NCBI GenBank assembly: GCA_032622095.1 | Contig: CP136065.1 | Location: 92,635,343 to 92,699,342, forward strand | Direction: 5' to 3' | Source of the DNA: Siphonodentalium dalli | Taxonomy: Eukaryota; Mollusca; Scaphopoda; Gadilida; Siphonodentaliidae | DNA length: 64,000 bases | Shown here: positions 1 through 12,522 of the stretch, in pieces | How positions within the stretch are numbered: position 1 is the first letter of the stretch | Layout: each line of letters opens with the position of its first letter | Notes under the pieces: generated by a model | Databases searched by the model: none | Told to the model about the DNA's origin: nothing | Seen by the model: only the letters and a program-made list of their open reading frames with translations | Position numbers and translations under genes: made by a program

Positions 1-591
1 TTTATCACTAGCTTATTATGAGGGATAACTCATTTTTGAACAGGTTATTCACCCATGGGTCCAAATCGCCCGGATGTAAAAACTGAAACATCAGGTTGAA
101 GGACTACAGTAAATTAGTGACGTCACAACTATACGTGTGTAGCTCCTTAACCGTAAAACAACCTGTGGTTTGTGATTAATTGTTCTGCTTCATACCAATG
201 GTAATGAGATGACATTTGTCACGATAACATGTACGTGACCGGGACATTTGTTTACAAATTACAATTTACAATGGTACGGGAGTTAATAATCAGTCACTTC
301 GGATTCGACTATGTGCGTGTTGATAATTATTGAGACGTTATTGAGTCATTTTCAATATAAAACGTAGTCAAACAAGCACTTTGTTATATCATGGATAGTT
401 TATTGCTGAAAAATTAAGTTGAGATGTATTTATTTTCTGAAAGTTTGCTTGGCCGTTGCCAATTTCGGCCAATTTATTTTCGGCCCATCAACCAAATTCG
501 GAGATCGTCCAACGGAAAATCCTGTATGGCAATTTATTTTTTTAGATGAATTAATAGTAGATAGTTGAAAAGAAATTATCATCGCTGTATT
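1..591. other. Unassigned AT-rich non-coding stretch
   Basis: I see no coding exon, RNA gene or clear repeat structure here. The stretch is AT-rich and ends at the fold-back element that follows. Confidence 0.5.
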
Positions 592-768
592 TATAAGCCA
601 TCAACGTCGTTTTTCGATTAATCTGTAAGCGTATAGATGTCTCAGTCAGTGGGCGAACAACATAGTTAGTATAATTCCGCTTCGCGAAATTATTCAGTAT
701 GTAGTTCGCCCACTGAGACATCTATACGCTCATAGATCAATCGAAACACGACGTTGATGGCATATATA
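592..768. mobile_element. Fold-back MITE (hairpin, ~177 bp)
   Basis: Two arms of about 65 bp are near-perfect inverted copies. The left arm begins at GCCATCAACGTCG (597) and the right arm ends at CGACGTTGATGGC (about 749-761). Both carry GCGTATAGATGTCTCAG facing inward, and the loop is about 40 bp. There is no coding capacity, so this is a non-autonomous hairpin element. I could not define a target-site duplication and do not assign a superfamily. Confidence 0.7.
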
Positions 769-1959
769 ATTATAACTACTTTTGTTTTCATTGAAATTCG
801 GGCATTTGATTGGTCGAGACGCTAGCGCGCGACCTGATCTATCAGTCCATAGATGATGCAGTGGACGAGTCACATTGCGTAGTGTTAATTCGCGAAAAAT
901 GGGCGAGTCTAACCGTCGGCCCACATGACGTCACGTGGATGACGCGAAATCGCGGAATGGTAATTCCGGTGGAATCTTAGTGCAAAATATACTCGAAAAC
1001 TCAACGCTAGAAACATTTTACGAAGTAGTTGAAGATTAAATTGCGTGTTTCTGTTCCTTAAAGAGACTGTACTATACTTTTGTCATTGCATTTCAGCCGT
1101 TTTTGTAATGCCTGATTGAACGCTCAAAATTCGTGCCGCGTTTCTCATTTGCCCAATTTTCGGTCATAACATCAAATCATATTTAGGGTGAGAAGAATAT
1201 GACGATTGACGCAAAGCGTTGTCTTTCGTTTCTTATAAAACCAAAAGTAAGACGGTTATGCCCAATTATTTTATACCACAGGAAATGACTGCCAATTATC
1301 TACGTTTTAATTTATGACTGATCGCTGTTGGTCGCATTTTTTTTTATCAAGGGCTGAAAAATCAACCCTACACCCCTCCCCCCAAAGCTAAGAGGCGCCA
1401 GGCTGTGGTATAATAAGGCACACATATAACGCACGATTACGTGTCAAATTGAATAATAACCACAAAGGACGTTGATTGACTGCTAAAGCATTGTTTAATA
1501 TACTGGGTTTTATATACATTCTCGAACATTAAAGCAAACATATTACATAATATACCTCCAGACTCAAATTTTTAATCAATTTTAGATTATCCGCCAAACT
1601 AGTCTAAAACGCAATTTTCGCCCAGTCACGTCGGAGTGCGAACCCGCGCCACCCTCGTCTAGCCCAGACTGCGATGATGATATCCACGACTTATCCACCT
1701 CAAATGTACCATCTTATTTGGTAGCCCGCGGAATAATATTCAGTGAGAAAGACTCACCTTCTAGTGTCGGGTTTAAGGAATTCCATATTGATTATGTCAA
1801 ATGTGACTGGGATAAATAACAAACCGGCATTCAATGTATTAGTGTTACTCGGTTCTTTGTTTTAGATAAACTATCATGTACATATGCAAATACGTAGCTG
1901 AAATTGCCACCGATATCAAGGAACACGTATTACTTGAGAACGAATGCCCTTGAGCGCAC
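769..1959. other. Unassigned non-coding stretch
   Basis: No convincing exon, repeat array or RNA gene was seen. Open frames are short and have no recognisable motif. Confidence 0.45.
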
Positions 1960-2760
1960 TACTCGTCAATCTTGGGCACCATTCTGGTAGCCATTTTAAA
2001 TATAATTGCTCATCACTATGTCCCTGAATAACACTCTACAATGAATATAATAACGTTTTGGGTTGTATGAGACATTGCATGGTGACGTTGATAGCGATTA
2101 AGTGAAATATGATAGATTTCACCATTTATACTGACCATCGTATTGGCAGCCATCTTGGGTTTAGTAAGCCATTTTGTAATCCAAAACGACATGGCTGGAC
2201 TTATTGTACAGATAAGAGAATCTGAATTATGAGTTTAAGTTTGCGTAAAATATAAAACAAAATCGATTGAACAGCGAAGCCTCTCAGCAATGTTTATGGT
2301 ATACTAGTATACTACAGATCCAGTACATAGGGCCCACTAGTAAATACACAAGCAAGACAACTACCTGATTTTCCAATTGGTCAGTTGACTGTCAACACCA
2401 ACATGGCAGATGTCGATATTGGCAATAATATTTTTCATCTATCTTAATTTATTATTTGTGTTTTATCTCCACCGCTCTACATTCTGTGCTTTATGCCTTT
2501 CGATAGGATGACAGCAAGTACTTTAGGTTATTTTTTGATTTAAAAAAATACCTATATTTGATCAAAAGAGTTTCGAGATCGGGATATATATCTTAAACCA
2601 CAGTTCAGCAGTTTATCAACGGCCGTTGTGTTAGTTAAGCCATGTGAAACAAGTTCCATGTATATACCGGCCACCATATTGGCAGCCATCTTGGTTAGTG
2701 GGCCATTTTTAATCCAAGACGGAATGAAATTGCCGTATACACCAATTATCTCCACCTTTA
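1960..2760. repeat. Degenerate direct repeat around TTGGCAGCCATCTTGG
   Basis: The block TATTGGCAGCCATCTTGG, followed by a shared downstream pattern (GCCATTTT...AATCCAA), occurs at about 2141 and 2677, with a weaker relative at about 1984. This suggests an old tandem or dispersed repeat with a period near 540 bp. The copies are too diverged to set borders. Confidence 0.4.
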
Positions 2761-3164
2761 CTATATTCTTTTCTTTTTTGCATTCCGGAAGATGACAAAA
2801 TTCATATTACATTATTTTTTTGGGGGAAAATTGAAACTTGTTTAAAATTTCGAGTCAGAGAGGTCATTATATAATATTTTAATTTTAATGTTCGAGTCTG
2901 TAGATCGAAACACATATATATTAAACAATGCCCCAGTAGTCTTCCGTCGTGCGTTGTGTTAAATACGCTACTTGGCAAGTAATCGTGCGTCATATGTGCC
3001 TTGTAACAGCTAAATGCGTGGTTTAAACACGATACCGCATTCTTCATCTTCGGTTTAAACCTTATCCAGCCAGACAGGTTCAAACAGCACTGTCTCTATA
3101 TCATCTAAACTAAACAATCGTACTTGCATTTTGCGAAACGACGCGTCCTATATATATATCGAGA
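2761..3164. other. Unassigned non-coding stretch
   Basis: Nothing recognisable. A 93-codon open frame on the minus strand has no family signature. Confidence 0.4.
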
Positions 3165-3390
3165 GAGAAAATCGGTAATTACGAGCATATTTTGATTGGA
3201 AATTCATAAGCGAGTAGCGTTAACATATGTGTAGAGTTAAGTGTGGGGATAAGTTTTTGTATATTGCGATCATGTTTCCGTTTTGTTACTTTAAACCGGC
3301 AACCACACCACGTCATGCAACGATCTAGCTAAACCCGGTTTTACGGTGGCTAGACCCCGGTTTACATGGTGCAGCTGTACATACTATCGA
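3165..3390. repeat. Diverged direct repeat, copy 1
   Basis: This matches 4420-4645 in the same orientation. Shared blocks are GATTGGAAATTCATAAGCGAG against GATTGGCAATTTATAAGCGAG, GTGTGGGGATA, TAAACCGGCAAC, and a closing GGTCTAG/GGCTAGAC...GGTTGACATGG-type tail. Identity is patchy, so the duplication is old. Confidence 0.55.
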
Positions 3391-4419
3391 CTGAAGGCAT
3401 GTTCATAAGGCGAGAGTGGCGCTTGGTATTTTCATGTCACAATTGATTCATTCCCACACGATGGTTATTATAAGCGTGTTCATGTTCGCGTTAATAATCA
3501 TTCGACCGGCCTGGAAACTGTGTGGTTTGAATGCACTCTAATATCATCGAATCAGAATGAACGACCACAAACGTCAGTCTTATCGACGACTGTGTGTCGT
3601 ACAGCGAAGGTACACTACGCATTCAACCGCTTCCAAATAAACCCAGTTGGTGAATACGAGCCCATGTGTCTTGTGAAATATCGCTCGTAGAGAAATCAAG
3701 TGCATAATACATGAGTAAAACATTGAAATTAAGTGTGAGGAATTATATGGACCTTTCGGGTTGCAACCCCCAGCCTCACTAAGTTAGACCAAAAGTTGCC
3801 GCCCTGCCCGAAACAACAATTCGGTCGTTGGTGGGACATATATGTGGATGTCATTTCGTTCGGTGTGTCTGCTATGTTGCTAAACTATAGGGAATATTAG
3901 GAACCATGCATCCATTTTTGCTGACAAATCAGTGAGATCAAATTCGTCAACAATTACGACAACACACACTGCACAACATGTCGACACTTCTGTGTGAGCC
4001 GTAATTGATAAATTCGACGAAGTCATGCCTATATTCAAGAATCAATTCGGAACAATAAGAATAAGTCTTTGATAAACGTGATTGCACAGCGTAATAATGC
4101 ATGCAATGTAAATGGATCTCATACAATCCTCGAACAAATCAGCTATTGCGCAGGTGGATACAGCACAAGCTGTAAAGAATGGCTCAAATGACATGGAATA
4201 TACATCACGCACAATAGCAATATACAATTCACGGTTTATACACCTGGTCTACGCAAACCTCTAGGTTTAAACCGCCGTTTAACAGCTAAATTCGTAGATT
4301 AAAGTTTAAATCGAAGACCACAGGTCCAAGTGACACATTCGTCATCTCTGGTCCAGCTAGACCCATGGTTTCGAAGTAGTTTTTATGTGTCGTCGATCTA
4401 GTTAATCGTACTTGGGTAA
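3391..4419. other. Unassigned non-coding stretch between diverged repeats
   Basis: I see no exon or RNA gene. The stretch lies between the two copies of the 3165/4420 repeat and may be part of a larger decayed element. Confidence 0.4.
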
Positions 4420-4645
4420 TGCGGACCGTATTTGATTGGCAATTTATAAGCGAGAAGCGCTCATACATGTATGTAAAGTGTGTGGGGATATGATTTTTCA
4501 ATTGCGATAATTTGTTGTGCTTTAAAACCTTAAACCGGCAACTAAACCATATAATTCGACGGTCCAGTAAAACCTGGTCTAGGGAGGCTAGACATGAGAT
4601 GACGAATCCGTTTTGTTTGGACCGCGGTTGACATGGATGGAGAGG
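4420..4645. repeat. Diverged direct repeat, copy 2
   Basis: Counterpart of 3165-3390, same orientation, about 1.25 kb downstream. It retains TATAAGCGAG, GTGTGGGGATATG and TTAAACCGGCAACT. Confidence 0.55.
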
Positions 4646-4769
4646 TTAATAATATCGAATGATGGTGTGAAATGTGAATATGATTGTGAGAGTGGCGGTT
4701 TGGCATTGATTAGTTATCAAATGTAGTGTTCCAAATTACTCTAATTTGGGGAACGCCGGTAACCCTGCT

Positions 4770-5140
4770 AGTTGTATATAGATTTGGTGGAAAACGGCGA
4801 CAAAAATATTCTGATCGATGTTGGTGTCCCTTTCCCTCCACACCATTGACTCGAACAACACCACATGCATGTGTGCATGTATATAACATCATTCGATTCC
4901 TTATATCACGGAGATGATTATATATAAATCTGATGGAAATAGGCGACAATTATTTTTGTATCTATTTGGCGCCACCTCTCCCTCCCCGCCCATGCATGAC
5001 TCGAACGGCAAAACTGTGACATTTTTAAACCATACCATTAGACTCCTAAAGTTGGTGTAAATCAGCGACAAAAAAATATTCTTATTGATTTTTGTGCGCC
5101 TCTCCCTCGCCACAACATTCCTCATATCAAGCAAGATTTT
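4770..5140. repeat. Three imperfect tandem units (~130 bp)
   Basis: Three successive units share the order (T)GGTGGAAA-like, GGCGACAAAAATATTCT, TCCCTCC and GACTCGAAC. They start near 4777, 4920 and 5044. A related single unit lies at about 62190-62290, at the start of the second copy of the long end repeat. Confidence 0.55.
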
Positions 5141-7020
5141 GTTGCCCTCCCATTGTTCTACCCCTAACTCCGTAAGCGTCACTTTTTTTAACCTGGACAA
5201 CTATCTTCCTCGTAAATAAGTTACTCCTGTTAGACCCCTTTGGATCCCTCTGTGTGTCTCTGAAATGTGTTGTATACCAGACAGACATTCGCAAATATAG
5301 GTATAGATATTATCCCTCCTTCCAAATTACCTAGACAATATGTGGAGTTTCAATTGAACCATATCCGTCTAACTCGTCGCGGCTATTTTATGTAACACTT
5401 ACATGTATTTCTAGGCGGCGATGCAAATGCAGTTACAAGCAGGACGAAGACGGCAATCGGTGTGTACAATAAGTTATCCATTTAGTCGCTTGACAGAATC
5501 TGGTAAGCAAAAACTTTAAAATAAAAACTTACAAAATGGTATATGCAATGCACAAAATGCCAACTTACAAAATGGTATATGCAATGTTGTGCAATGCACA
5601 AAAAAACACCTCGGTTTCAACCAGGACGTAATAAACATCGAGTTTCACGCCGTTTGATTCTATACAATTGCAATGCACATTGAGCCGTTGTGTAATGAAT
5701 ATCGTCTTTTCAATACTTGACATTGTCACAGCCACGTTCCAGCTATTTTGTTCAAAATGTTTAACGACCTATTTCGATTCTGGGAACAAATTCAAAAGCG
5801 AATATTATTAGGTGTATTTTGGAGCGCGAACGAGCAATTGGCTTTAAAATGTTCTACCCTACAGTGCGGTCCGCAAAAATAATATACGCGATCAAGTGTG
5901 GGTATCCACCAGCTTTCGGTGTCAAAGCCGCAGATTTATGCTGCAAGGAGATGTCACAAAACTGGAGTTGGGATGTCAAAGTTGCGGCTTGTAAGTTTCG
6001 CATTATAAATGTTTCTTACGGCGAACTAGTACTGATAGCAACTGTATACCTGTACTTGGATAACGTCTGGTTTTGCAAACCAAAGCGCGGCGTTGAATCT
6101 GATGTTTACTCGATATTATACAACGGATTTATGTGCGTCATGCATTCCATTTCAACTAATATAATATGTAATATGTATTGAGTTATACTCAATTAAAAGC
6201 TATAAATTGTGTCAGTTCTTCACTTGTGTATCTTTGATAGTGGTGAGGTCCATAGTGGATAAAGCTCGACTAGAAATCAGGGACGTGGATAGAGGGTCTC
6301 CGTTGGAGGGGTGTCCACCTTGGGAAATTCCAATTGCACCCCCCTGAATCAGAATCAGACCAAACACAAGTTTTGCATAATTCCATTTGCACCCCCTTGA
6401 TGCTCAGCGCTTTGGCCTAATATCCTATATATTTACAAACCATGGTTCTATATTCCCGGTAAGAGAACATTCAGACGACGGTGTGGCCCGGTGTACGAAA
6501 ATTTTGAAATCTGAACAAGAAAATCGCAAAATCTTAGCATTTAACTAGCCTCAAGCCTTCCTAGAGTACGAAATTTCAAACCTGATACCCCCACTTAGGT
6601 TGGAAATTTCCAACTGACGACAATTCCAATGATAATGTTGACCAAATGTATGCCAATATTGTTTTCTTAAATTAACTAGCAGTTTTTGACTGGCCACGGG
6701 GGAGGGACCAGGACACAAGCTTTCCAAGTGTTGGAAATATCCAACCTGTCACCCTCCCCTAAGGTAGGAAAATTTCCAACTGATGACCATTTCAGTCAAA
6801 AAATTTGATCAAAATAGGAAAATATGCAAATATTGGTCCAAAAACAATTAATTCCCCCCAATAAATTGTTTGAAAATCAGACTACAAGAACATTTTCAAC
6901 CTATTGTTGGTGTGAAATTTCCAACTAATGTTTTGGCAGGTATGAAATTTCCAACTGTTGAAAATTGTGACCAAAGTTGGGGGGGGGGGTGAGACACCCC
7001 AAACCCCCCTGTCGCCAAGT
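4890..7020 (+). repeat. Long direct repeat, copy 1 (matches 62185-64000)
   Basis: From about 5100 onward the sequence runs collinear and in the same orientation with about 62280 to the end of the window, at high identity with small indels. The open frame starting at 5819 is found again, shortened by substitutions, ending at 63316. Landmarks in both are GGACAACTATCTTCCTCGTA, TTTAGTCGCTTGACAGAATC and GGAGCGCGAACGAGCAATTG. The second copy runs off the window, so its full length is unknown. It is either a dispersed mobile element or a segmental duplication about 57 kb apart. Confidence 0.8.
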
Positions 7021-7030
7021 CTCTGCTAGC
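6280..7030 (+). repeat. Dispersed repeat rich in GTTGGAAATTTCCAAC
   Basis: The palindromic word GTTGGAAATTTCCAAC and its half-sites recur many times, with blocks such as CCAACTGATGACCATTTCAG and a G-run near 6980. Relatives occur at 63420-64000 (same strand), 14330-14600, 27770-27905 and 29685-29840 (opposite strand). There is no coding capacity, so this is a dispersed non-coding repeat family of unknown class. Confidence 0.6.
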
Positions 7031-7441
7031 AATTCCCTAAATCATTGCATTTGGTGAAGCTGGTTCCACCAGTTTTGATTGGTGTACACGGAGAACACGT
7101 TGTGGAAAGGGACGTACTTCAGAATGTGAGCTACAATAGTGTTTTACAATTTAACAAACTATTAAACTTATGTTTTATTTGAACGTTGGTGAATAAATTT
7201 GCAATCAATCAATCATTTATTGAAAAAAAACCTCATGGAAACAATAAGGCTTGCAACATTCAAACATAACATATATACATGGGTATTTATATAAAATAAA
7301 CATACATACATATTTGTACAGTATATTCCACCATGCGTACGGTACCATATTTGGTATTATAAGGTCAATAATATATTATAGAAGAAACCGCTAACAGATA
7401 ATAATCGTTATCCACCAACATCAGTGAAAATATAGAAAATT

Positions 7442-7535
7442 ACACTTTCATTGTAGCTTTGACGACTATGACGTAACTGAATTTCTTTTGACGTCTATGA
7501 CATAACTGAATTTCTTTTGACGTCTATGAGACTAT
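7442..7535. repeat. Short tandem repeat (~31 bp x3)
   Basis: Three successive units carry the pattern GACGTCTATGACATAACTGAATTTCTTTT with small changes. They lie within the presumed 3' untranslated region of the minus-strand LINE. Confidence 0.75.
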
Positions 7536-8039
7536 GACGTAAATGAATTTCTTGAATAACTATCATCGAATTGTAAAATGTTAACCATCTATAGTAGCAT
7601 TACTAAAATTCTCAGGTATGAATTTCTTGCGGTGTGGGATTAATGCCTCACATTTAATCACTACGTGACATTCGTCACCAATGCCTTTATGCCAAAGTGT
7701 ACACACCCTGGTATCCTTGATTGCTTTTTCCATCTGCCGTTTTCGAAGGGTAATCTATGGTTTGATGTGTTCTTATCTTTACAATATATTGGGCTAGATG
7801 GAAAGGAATTCCAAAAACGTAACGGCTCAATTTTGGAAACGCCTTAATTGATGCATGAAAAGTGCCCCTGGTTGATGTCAGTGAGCTATTTCAATCTTGG
7901 ATACAATTATCTATTAGCGTCGGTTTCGTTGATATTTTATTAAAATTTTGACAATGGTTGCTGGTATAACCATTTAAAAATAAAGCCCACTTCTTGCAAT
8001 GTGGCTCAAATGAATTTCAACCATCATATTTCATCAGAA

Positions 8040-8400
8040 TAAGATGGCCAGTGGGTCATCATTCATAAGGCCTGATATGTTGCATATTTCTTAGCTAATT
8101 TGTATCTACCATACCAATCGTGCCAATATTACAGGGCTCTACATTTGATTTCACTGTCGATTGGGTGTCTCCATAATTCGCCATACACTTTGATGTAATA
8201 AATTTCATATTTAGGATCATTTTACAAAATCTCAAATGTATGGTTTCAATGGATTTCCAGTTTTCAAAACTCCATAATTAACTCCCGTATAAAAGAACTG
8301 GTAATACAAGTGTGTGAAAATGGATAGCATCATATCGATGGGGAGTTTTAGAATACGCACTTTATTCAAGAGGGCATACATACATGTAGCTTTCATACGA
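8040..8400 (-). pseudogene. LINE ORF2 C-terminal (reverse transcriptase tail) relic
   Basis: The minus-strand translation contains a stretch reading KATCMYALLNK, then LKLPIDMMLSIF, then a YTGVNYGV-like segment. This is the arrangement of the region after the polymerase core in L2/CR1-type LINEs (a basic helix, LPID, then a YG-E-W-like motif). Further downstream the frame gives YGELWRHPID, the familiar GELGRYP-type motif of the same proteins. Stops and shifts break it. It is a relic only, since no catalytic YxDD remains. Confidence 0.6.
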
Positions 8401-8528
8401 ATGTTTCTGGTTCGCTTCAGTGTTTCGTTGCATATGTTTTCCTTAGTCGTCCCAGGTGGGTTTTCAATCATGCGTATTGTTTTGGCCTGAGCAAATGAAA
8501 CATTTTGTTCTGTTTTATTTTCTGGATA

Positions 8529-9001
8529 TTAAATTTCTTCTTTCCATTTGGGACATCTCTGTGACACAGCCGGGTGTTCACCATCGCAATTCACACAATG
8601 AACATTCTTGTGACAATCCATCGCCACTAGACTACACCATATGTCGGTCTCCTGCTTTGTTGTTGACCATGACCATAGTTCTGACATTGAAAACATCTGG
8701 TAGGATTTGGTATATATGTTATTAGCGTCACTTTTGTGTATCAAATATTGATTGATGATGGTGGGATCTACCTTCAAATGTCAACAAATGTGACCTCAAA
8801 TTTCGTTTCAACGCTATGTTCCTTCTTTGTGAATATTCTTGCGGATATCACGTTTTGAAGAGCAAGTTCACTATAAATATCGGCTTCATTCGCGTCATAT
8901 AAAGGTGCTGTACGTAAAACGGATCGATTCATGTTATATTCCTCATGATACTCACAGGCAACAGAAACATCTCCAAGTTTATTCAATTCCGATAAATGCA
9001 A
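8529..9001 (-). pseudogene. LINE ORF1 (gag-like) relic with CCHC knuckle
   Basis: Two minus-strand frames together give an ORF1-like protein. The upstream part (9001-8774) reads as LNKLGDVSVACEYHEEYNMN and later a YDANEADIYSEL segment, typical of the nucleic-acid-binding region of I/Jockey/CR1 ORF1. The downstream part (8777-8529) has a zinc-knuckle fragment, CVNCDGEHPAVSQRCPKW, with Cys-x2-Cys-x4-His-x5-Cys. A frame change separates the two parts. The protein would coat LINE RNA, but here it is inactive. Confidence 0.65.
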
Positions 9002-9109
9002 TGACTGATATTTTTTTGTTACTTTCTACAAGTAGAAGTTCTCCACTAGCATTCTTAATGCATCTATAAATCGCATAAGGAGTCATCTTCAATGGTTGTC
9101 CATATTTTC

Positions 9110-11310
9110 GTTCAACATATCCTCGTGCAAATAAGTTCAGGTTGGACCTAAATATTCACATAGGTTCACATTTGATTCTGAAATAAGCCCATATATAGAA
9201 GACTTTCACCCGTTATTCCGTTTTATGGCGCGGGCTACAGTGAGCACGCAATATGAAGAGCTAACACATGACAAAGTCGATCTAGGTTCATAGAGCGTAA
9301 TTCAGATTCAAATAATGCCGATATATGGGTTTATTTGTATTTTTGAAATAAGTTCAATGTGAGCTTATTATCAGGAGAACAGGATGTTGTGTCAGCAGAG
9401 CCCGCAGTGTATGAGCACTCTTCGCGTTATGGCCCAATCAACTACCAGGATCCCATTCTCCACTCCCTTCAGGTCGCACCCAACGGCAAACGAGGTGCCA
9501 CAACAGGGCACACTTACCCCCCGCAGGCGGATGCATGCGCGTGGGATCATTACTATATACCTGAAATAAGAAAGTTTCATTTAGTCAGACCAGATAGTCT
9601 CCTCGTGAAAATAAGCACTTAACGGGCTTATTTTAATAAGCTCATATTGCAGCCTGTTCTATCGAAAACCCGCACATTATATACTTACAATAAAGTTTGT
9701 TTTATGTCGATAACACGATGGGGAATCACGTGGTTTCGAGTTGATGAGTACCACGCATCTGAACTTCCGGAGGCGGCAGACAACACAACGAGAAACGAAG
9801 AAATTAAGGTAATAAACAAGGATATGACATATTTCAAAGTATTTTGGCAGCTCGAGCATATGCTACACCATTTTTCAAACAAGCTGATACCTCAAATGTG
9901 TCCAAATTCACATGTGTTTGTTCTAACATTCTGACCAAAAGCCGTCATTCGAAGGATTTCCCACGACGTGTTTACTGGTGTATTCCACGAGCATTTTCTA
10001 TTTTCATGCTTTCACTCTGCTTGGACCAAAAATATTGTTACTAATGTAAAATAAAGCACACGTAGTAGGCAATAAATTGAACCCTGCTTTAACAAAATGT
10101 ATTTTTCCTTGTGAATCGTAGAAGATGGTGAGTGGCCGCCCCCAAACTTCAGGGTTTTGATTAACGGTAGTCAGCCTGTTCTCCCGAAATCCAGCACATT
10201 ATCTGCTTATAATTAAACTTGTTTTGGGTAGAAAATCAGCTTAGAAATGCCTCAGTTTGTGTCCATAATGAGCTCAAAATGAGAACATTTTAGTCACATT
10301 ATCGACTCATAATAAGACGATTCTAAGCAGAATGTCCGGATAATGCCACAAATTAGCCAACTCACAACTTTTGAGGTGTAAGCTCCTTAACATGTGTTTT
10401 CATTGTGACCCGCAACATAAAACGAAATAACCGGTAAGAGTCCATTATCTGCTTATTTCAGTATAATCAAGTAATAACATTATAGGTCGATTATGAGCGT
10501 ATTTCGACGAGGTTATGTTGCAGTAGTAGCAGTAGCACTAGCCGATGCTGCTTCGGTTTGTGATGTGCTTGGAACTACAATGAAATTTGAAAAGAATTAA
10601 GTCCCAAATTAATAATATGGAATGAATTTTCCACATCAGATTTGTGGAAGTTAACATGTCTATTTATAGTTAGTAATCTATACATTACAAACGTCTCTTT
10701 TTTGGCTTTTTTAAGAACAAAAAAGTCAAATTCTGACAACAATTTTATGATGACCTGATTGTTCATAAAGGTGAACAATGCACTCACTAAATATCAAGTG
10801 ATTATTTTGATTGTTAGTTATCATTTGGCGAACTGATGCATATAAGTCGGTCATAAATCATTGAGTCATGACAAAATTCGAACTTGACCTGTCTTTACTG
10901 ATCTGTAAAACATTGACCGAATATCAAGACATTTTGTTAAACATTGTTCAAGTTATGATCCGGACACCCAATCATTTATTATTTCTGAGCCACAAAACGG
11001 ACGCTCTATATGAGCGTAAATGGGGGCAAGAAAACGGTCGTATATGAGCGTATTCATATTACAAATAATATCGTATTGTGCGTATTTTCATCATCACGAC
11101 TTACCATATTGACGTTCTTTATATTATGTGGTTTCACTGCGGCCCGCGCCATTCAACGGAGTAAGCGGTATACGCTCATTGTGAACTTATTTCAGAATCT
11201 ACTGTTTTCCTGCCCCATTTACATTCATATAGAGCGTAATTCAGATTCAATATGAACCTATTTGAATGAGGATATGTTGCAATATGAGCTTATTTTCAGG
11301 AGAACGGGCT
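9110..11310. repeat. Nested dispersed repeats with CAGCCTGTTCTCC-type ends
   Basis: A terminal-like motif occurs repeatedly in both orientations: CAGCCTGTTCTATCGAAAA at about 9651, CAGCCTGTTCTCCCGAAA at about 10164, and inverted as TTATCAGGAGAACAGG at about 9367 and TTTTCAGGAGAACGGGCT at about 11291. Companion words (GAGCTTATT, GGATATGTTGCAATATGAG, AGAGCGTAATTCAGATTCAA) accompany them. This looks like one or more non-autonomous elements with inverted ends, one candidate running 10164-11310. There is no coding capacity and I do not assign a class. Confidence 0.45.
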
Positions 11311-11609
11311 CAAAATAACACTAGATAGGAAATTCATGTTAGTTCTTGTACTCGACGAACTATATACTATCAGATTAAACCCGTACATACATGTACTCCT
11401 ACAATTGTACATTGTGTGCTTAGCTGCCCGTTTGTTGTCTATATATAGGTGTAGCAAAGGAATCTTTATGCCGAACCTAGGCCGGATATTCATATGAGGT
11501 GTCCATTGGAATCTGTTATCGGATAGGACTGGATGACGGCGGATGGGACGATCATAATTCATTCTGCCAATCTGAAGGAAGTCACTTACTACTAATAGAA
11601 AACTCAGAC

Positions 11610-12522
11610 GTCAAACAGTGGTTTAGTGCGGAACTAGCTAAAGCAGGTAATTTGTTATTATGAAGAGTGTCAACCAATGGTTTAGTGGAGAACTAGCTAA
11701 AGCAGGTAATTTGTTATTATAAAGAGTGTCAACCAATGGTTTAGTGCAGAACTAGCTAAAGCAGGTAATTTATTATTATACATAGTGTCAACCAATGGTT
11801 TAGTGCAGAACTAGCTAAAGCAGGTAATTTGTTATTATAAATTGTGTCAACCAATGGTTTAGATCAGAACTAGCTAAAGCAGGTAATTTGTTATTATAAA
11901 GAGTGTCAACCAATGGTTTAGTGGAGAACTATCTAAAGCATGTAATTTGTTATTATAAATTGTGTCAACCAATGGTTTAGTGGAGAACTAGCTAAAGCAG
12001 GTAATTTGTTATTATAAAGAGTGTCAACCAATGGTTTAGTGGAGAACTATCTAAAGCAGGTAATTTGTTATTATAAATAGTGTCAACCAATGGTTTAGTG
12101 GAGAACTAGCTAAAGCAGGTAATTTGTTATTATAAAGAGTGTCAACCAATGGTTTAGTGGAGAACTAGCTAAAGCAGGTAATTTGTTATTATAAAGAGTG
12201 TCAACCAATGGTTTAGTGGAGAACTATCTAAAGCAGGTAATTTGTTATTATAAATAGTGTCAACCAATGGTTTAGTGGAGAACTAGCTAAAGCAGGTAAT
12301 TTGTTATTATGAAGAGTGTCAACCAATGGTTTAGTGGAGAACTAGCTAAAGCAGGTAATTTGTTATTATAAATAGTGCCAACCAATGGTTTAGTTGAGAA
12401 CTAGCTAAAGCAGGTAATTTGTTATTATAAATAGTGTCAACCAGTGGTTTAGTATAGAACTAGCTAATTACGCTATTTGTTATTATGAAGAGTGTCAACC
12501 AATGATTTAGTGCAGAACTAGT
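11610..12522. repeat. Minisatellite, 59-bp unit x ~15.5
   Basis: Head-to-tail copies of a 59-bp unit containing CCAATGGTTTAGTGGAGAAC and GCTAAAGCAGGTAATTTG follow without spacers. Units vary at a few positions (AAGAG/AATAG/AATTG before TGTC, CTAGC/CTATC). Some variants recur with two- or three-unit spacing, which suggests higher-order amplification. The last two units are the most diverged. Confidence 0.95.

Larger units (their letters stand above)
7195..9070 (-). mobile_element. L2/CR1/Jockey-like LINE, internally deleted
   Basis: Read on the minus strand, this stretch carries ORF1-like sequence (9001-8529), then the C-terminal end of an ORF2 reverse transcriptase (about 8400-8040), then a 3' untranslated region. 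The tail near 7200 reads, on the minus strand, as an A/T-rich end with an ATTGATTGATTG repeat, as seen at LINE 3' ends. The order is that of a non-LTR retrotransposon, but the endonuclease and most of the reverse transcriptase are missing between ORF1 and the ORF2 remnant. Frames are broken by shifts and stops. Clade assignment is by motif resemblance only. Confidence 0.65.

Noticed and set aside
5819-6181. 120-codon frame in the long end repeat as a gene
   Set aside because: No domain is recognised, and the second copy (63 kb) has an early interruption, so there is no sign of coding constraint.
11610-12522. Possible CRISPR-like array
   Set aside because: Units are contiguous with no unique spacers, and the context is an animal genome.
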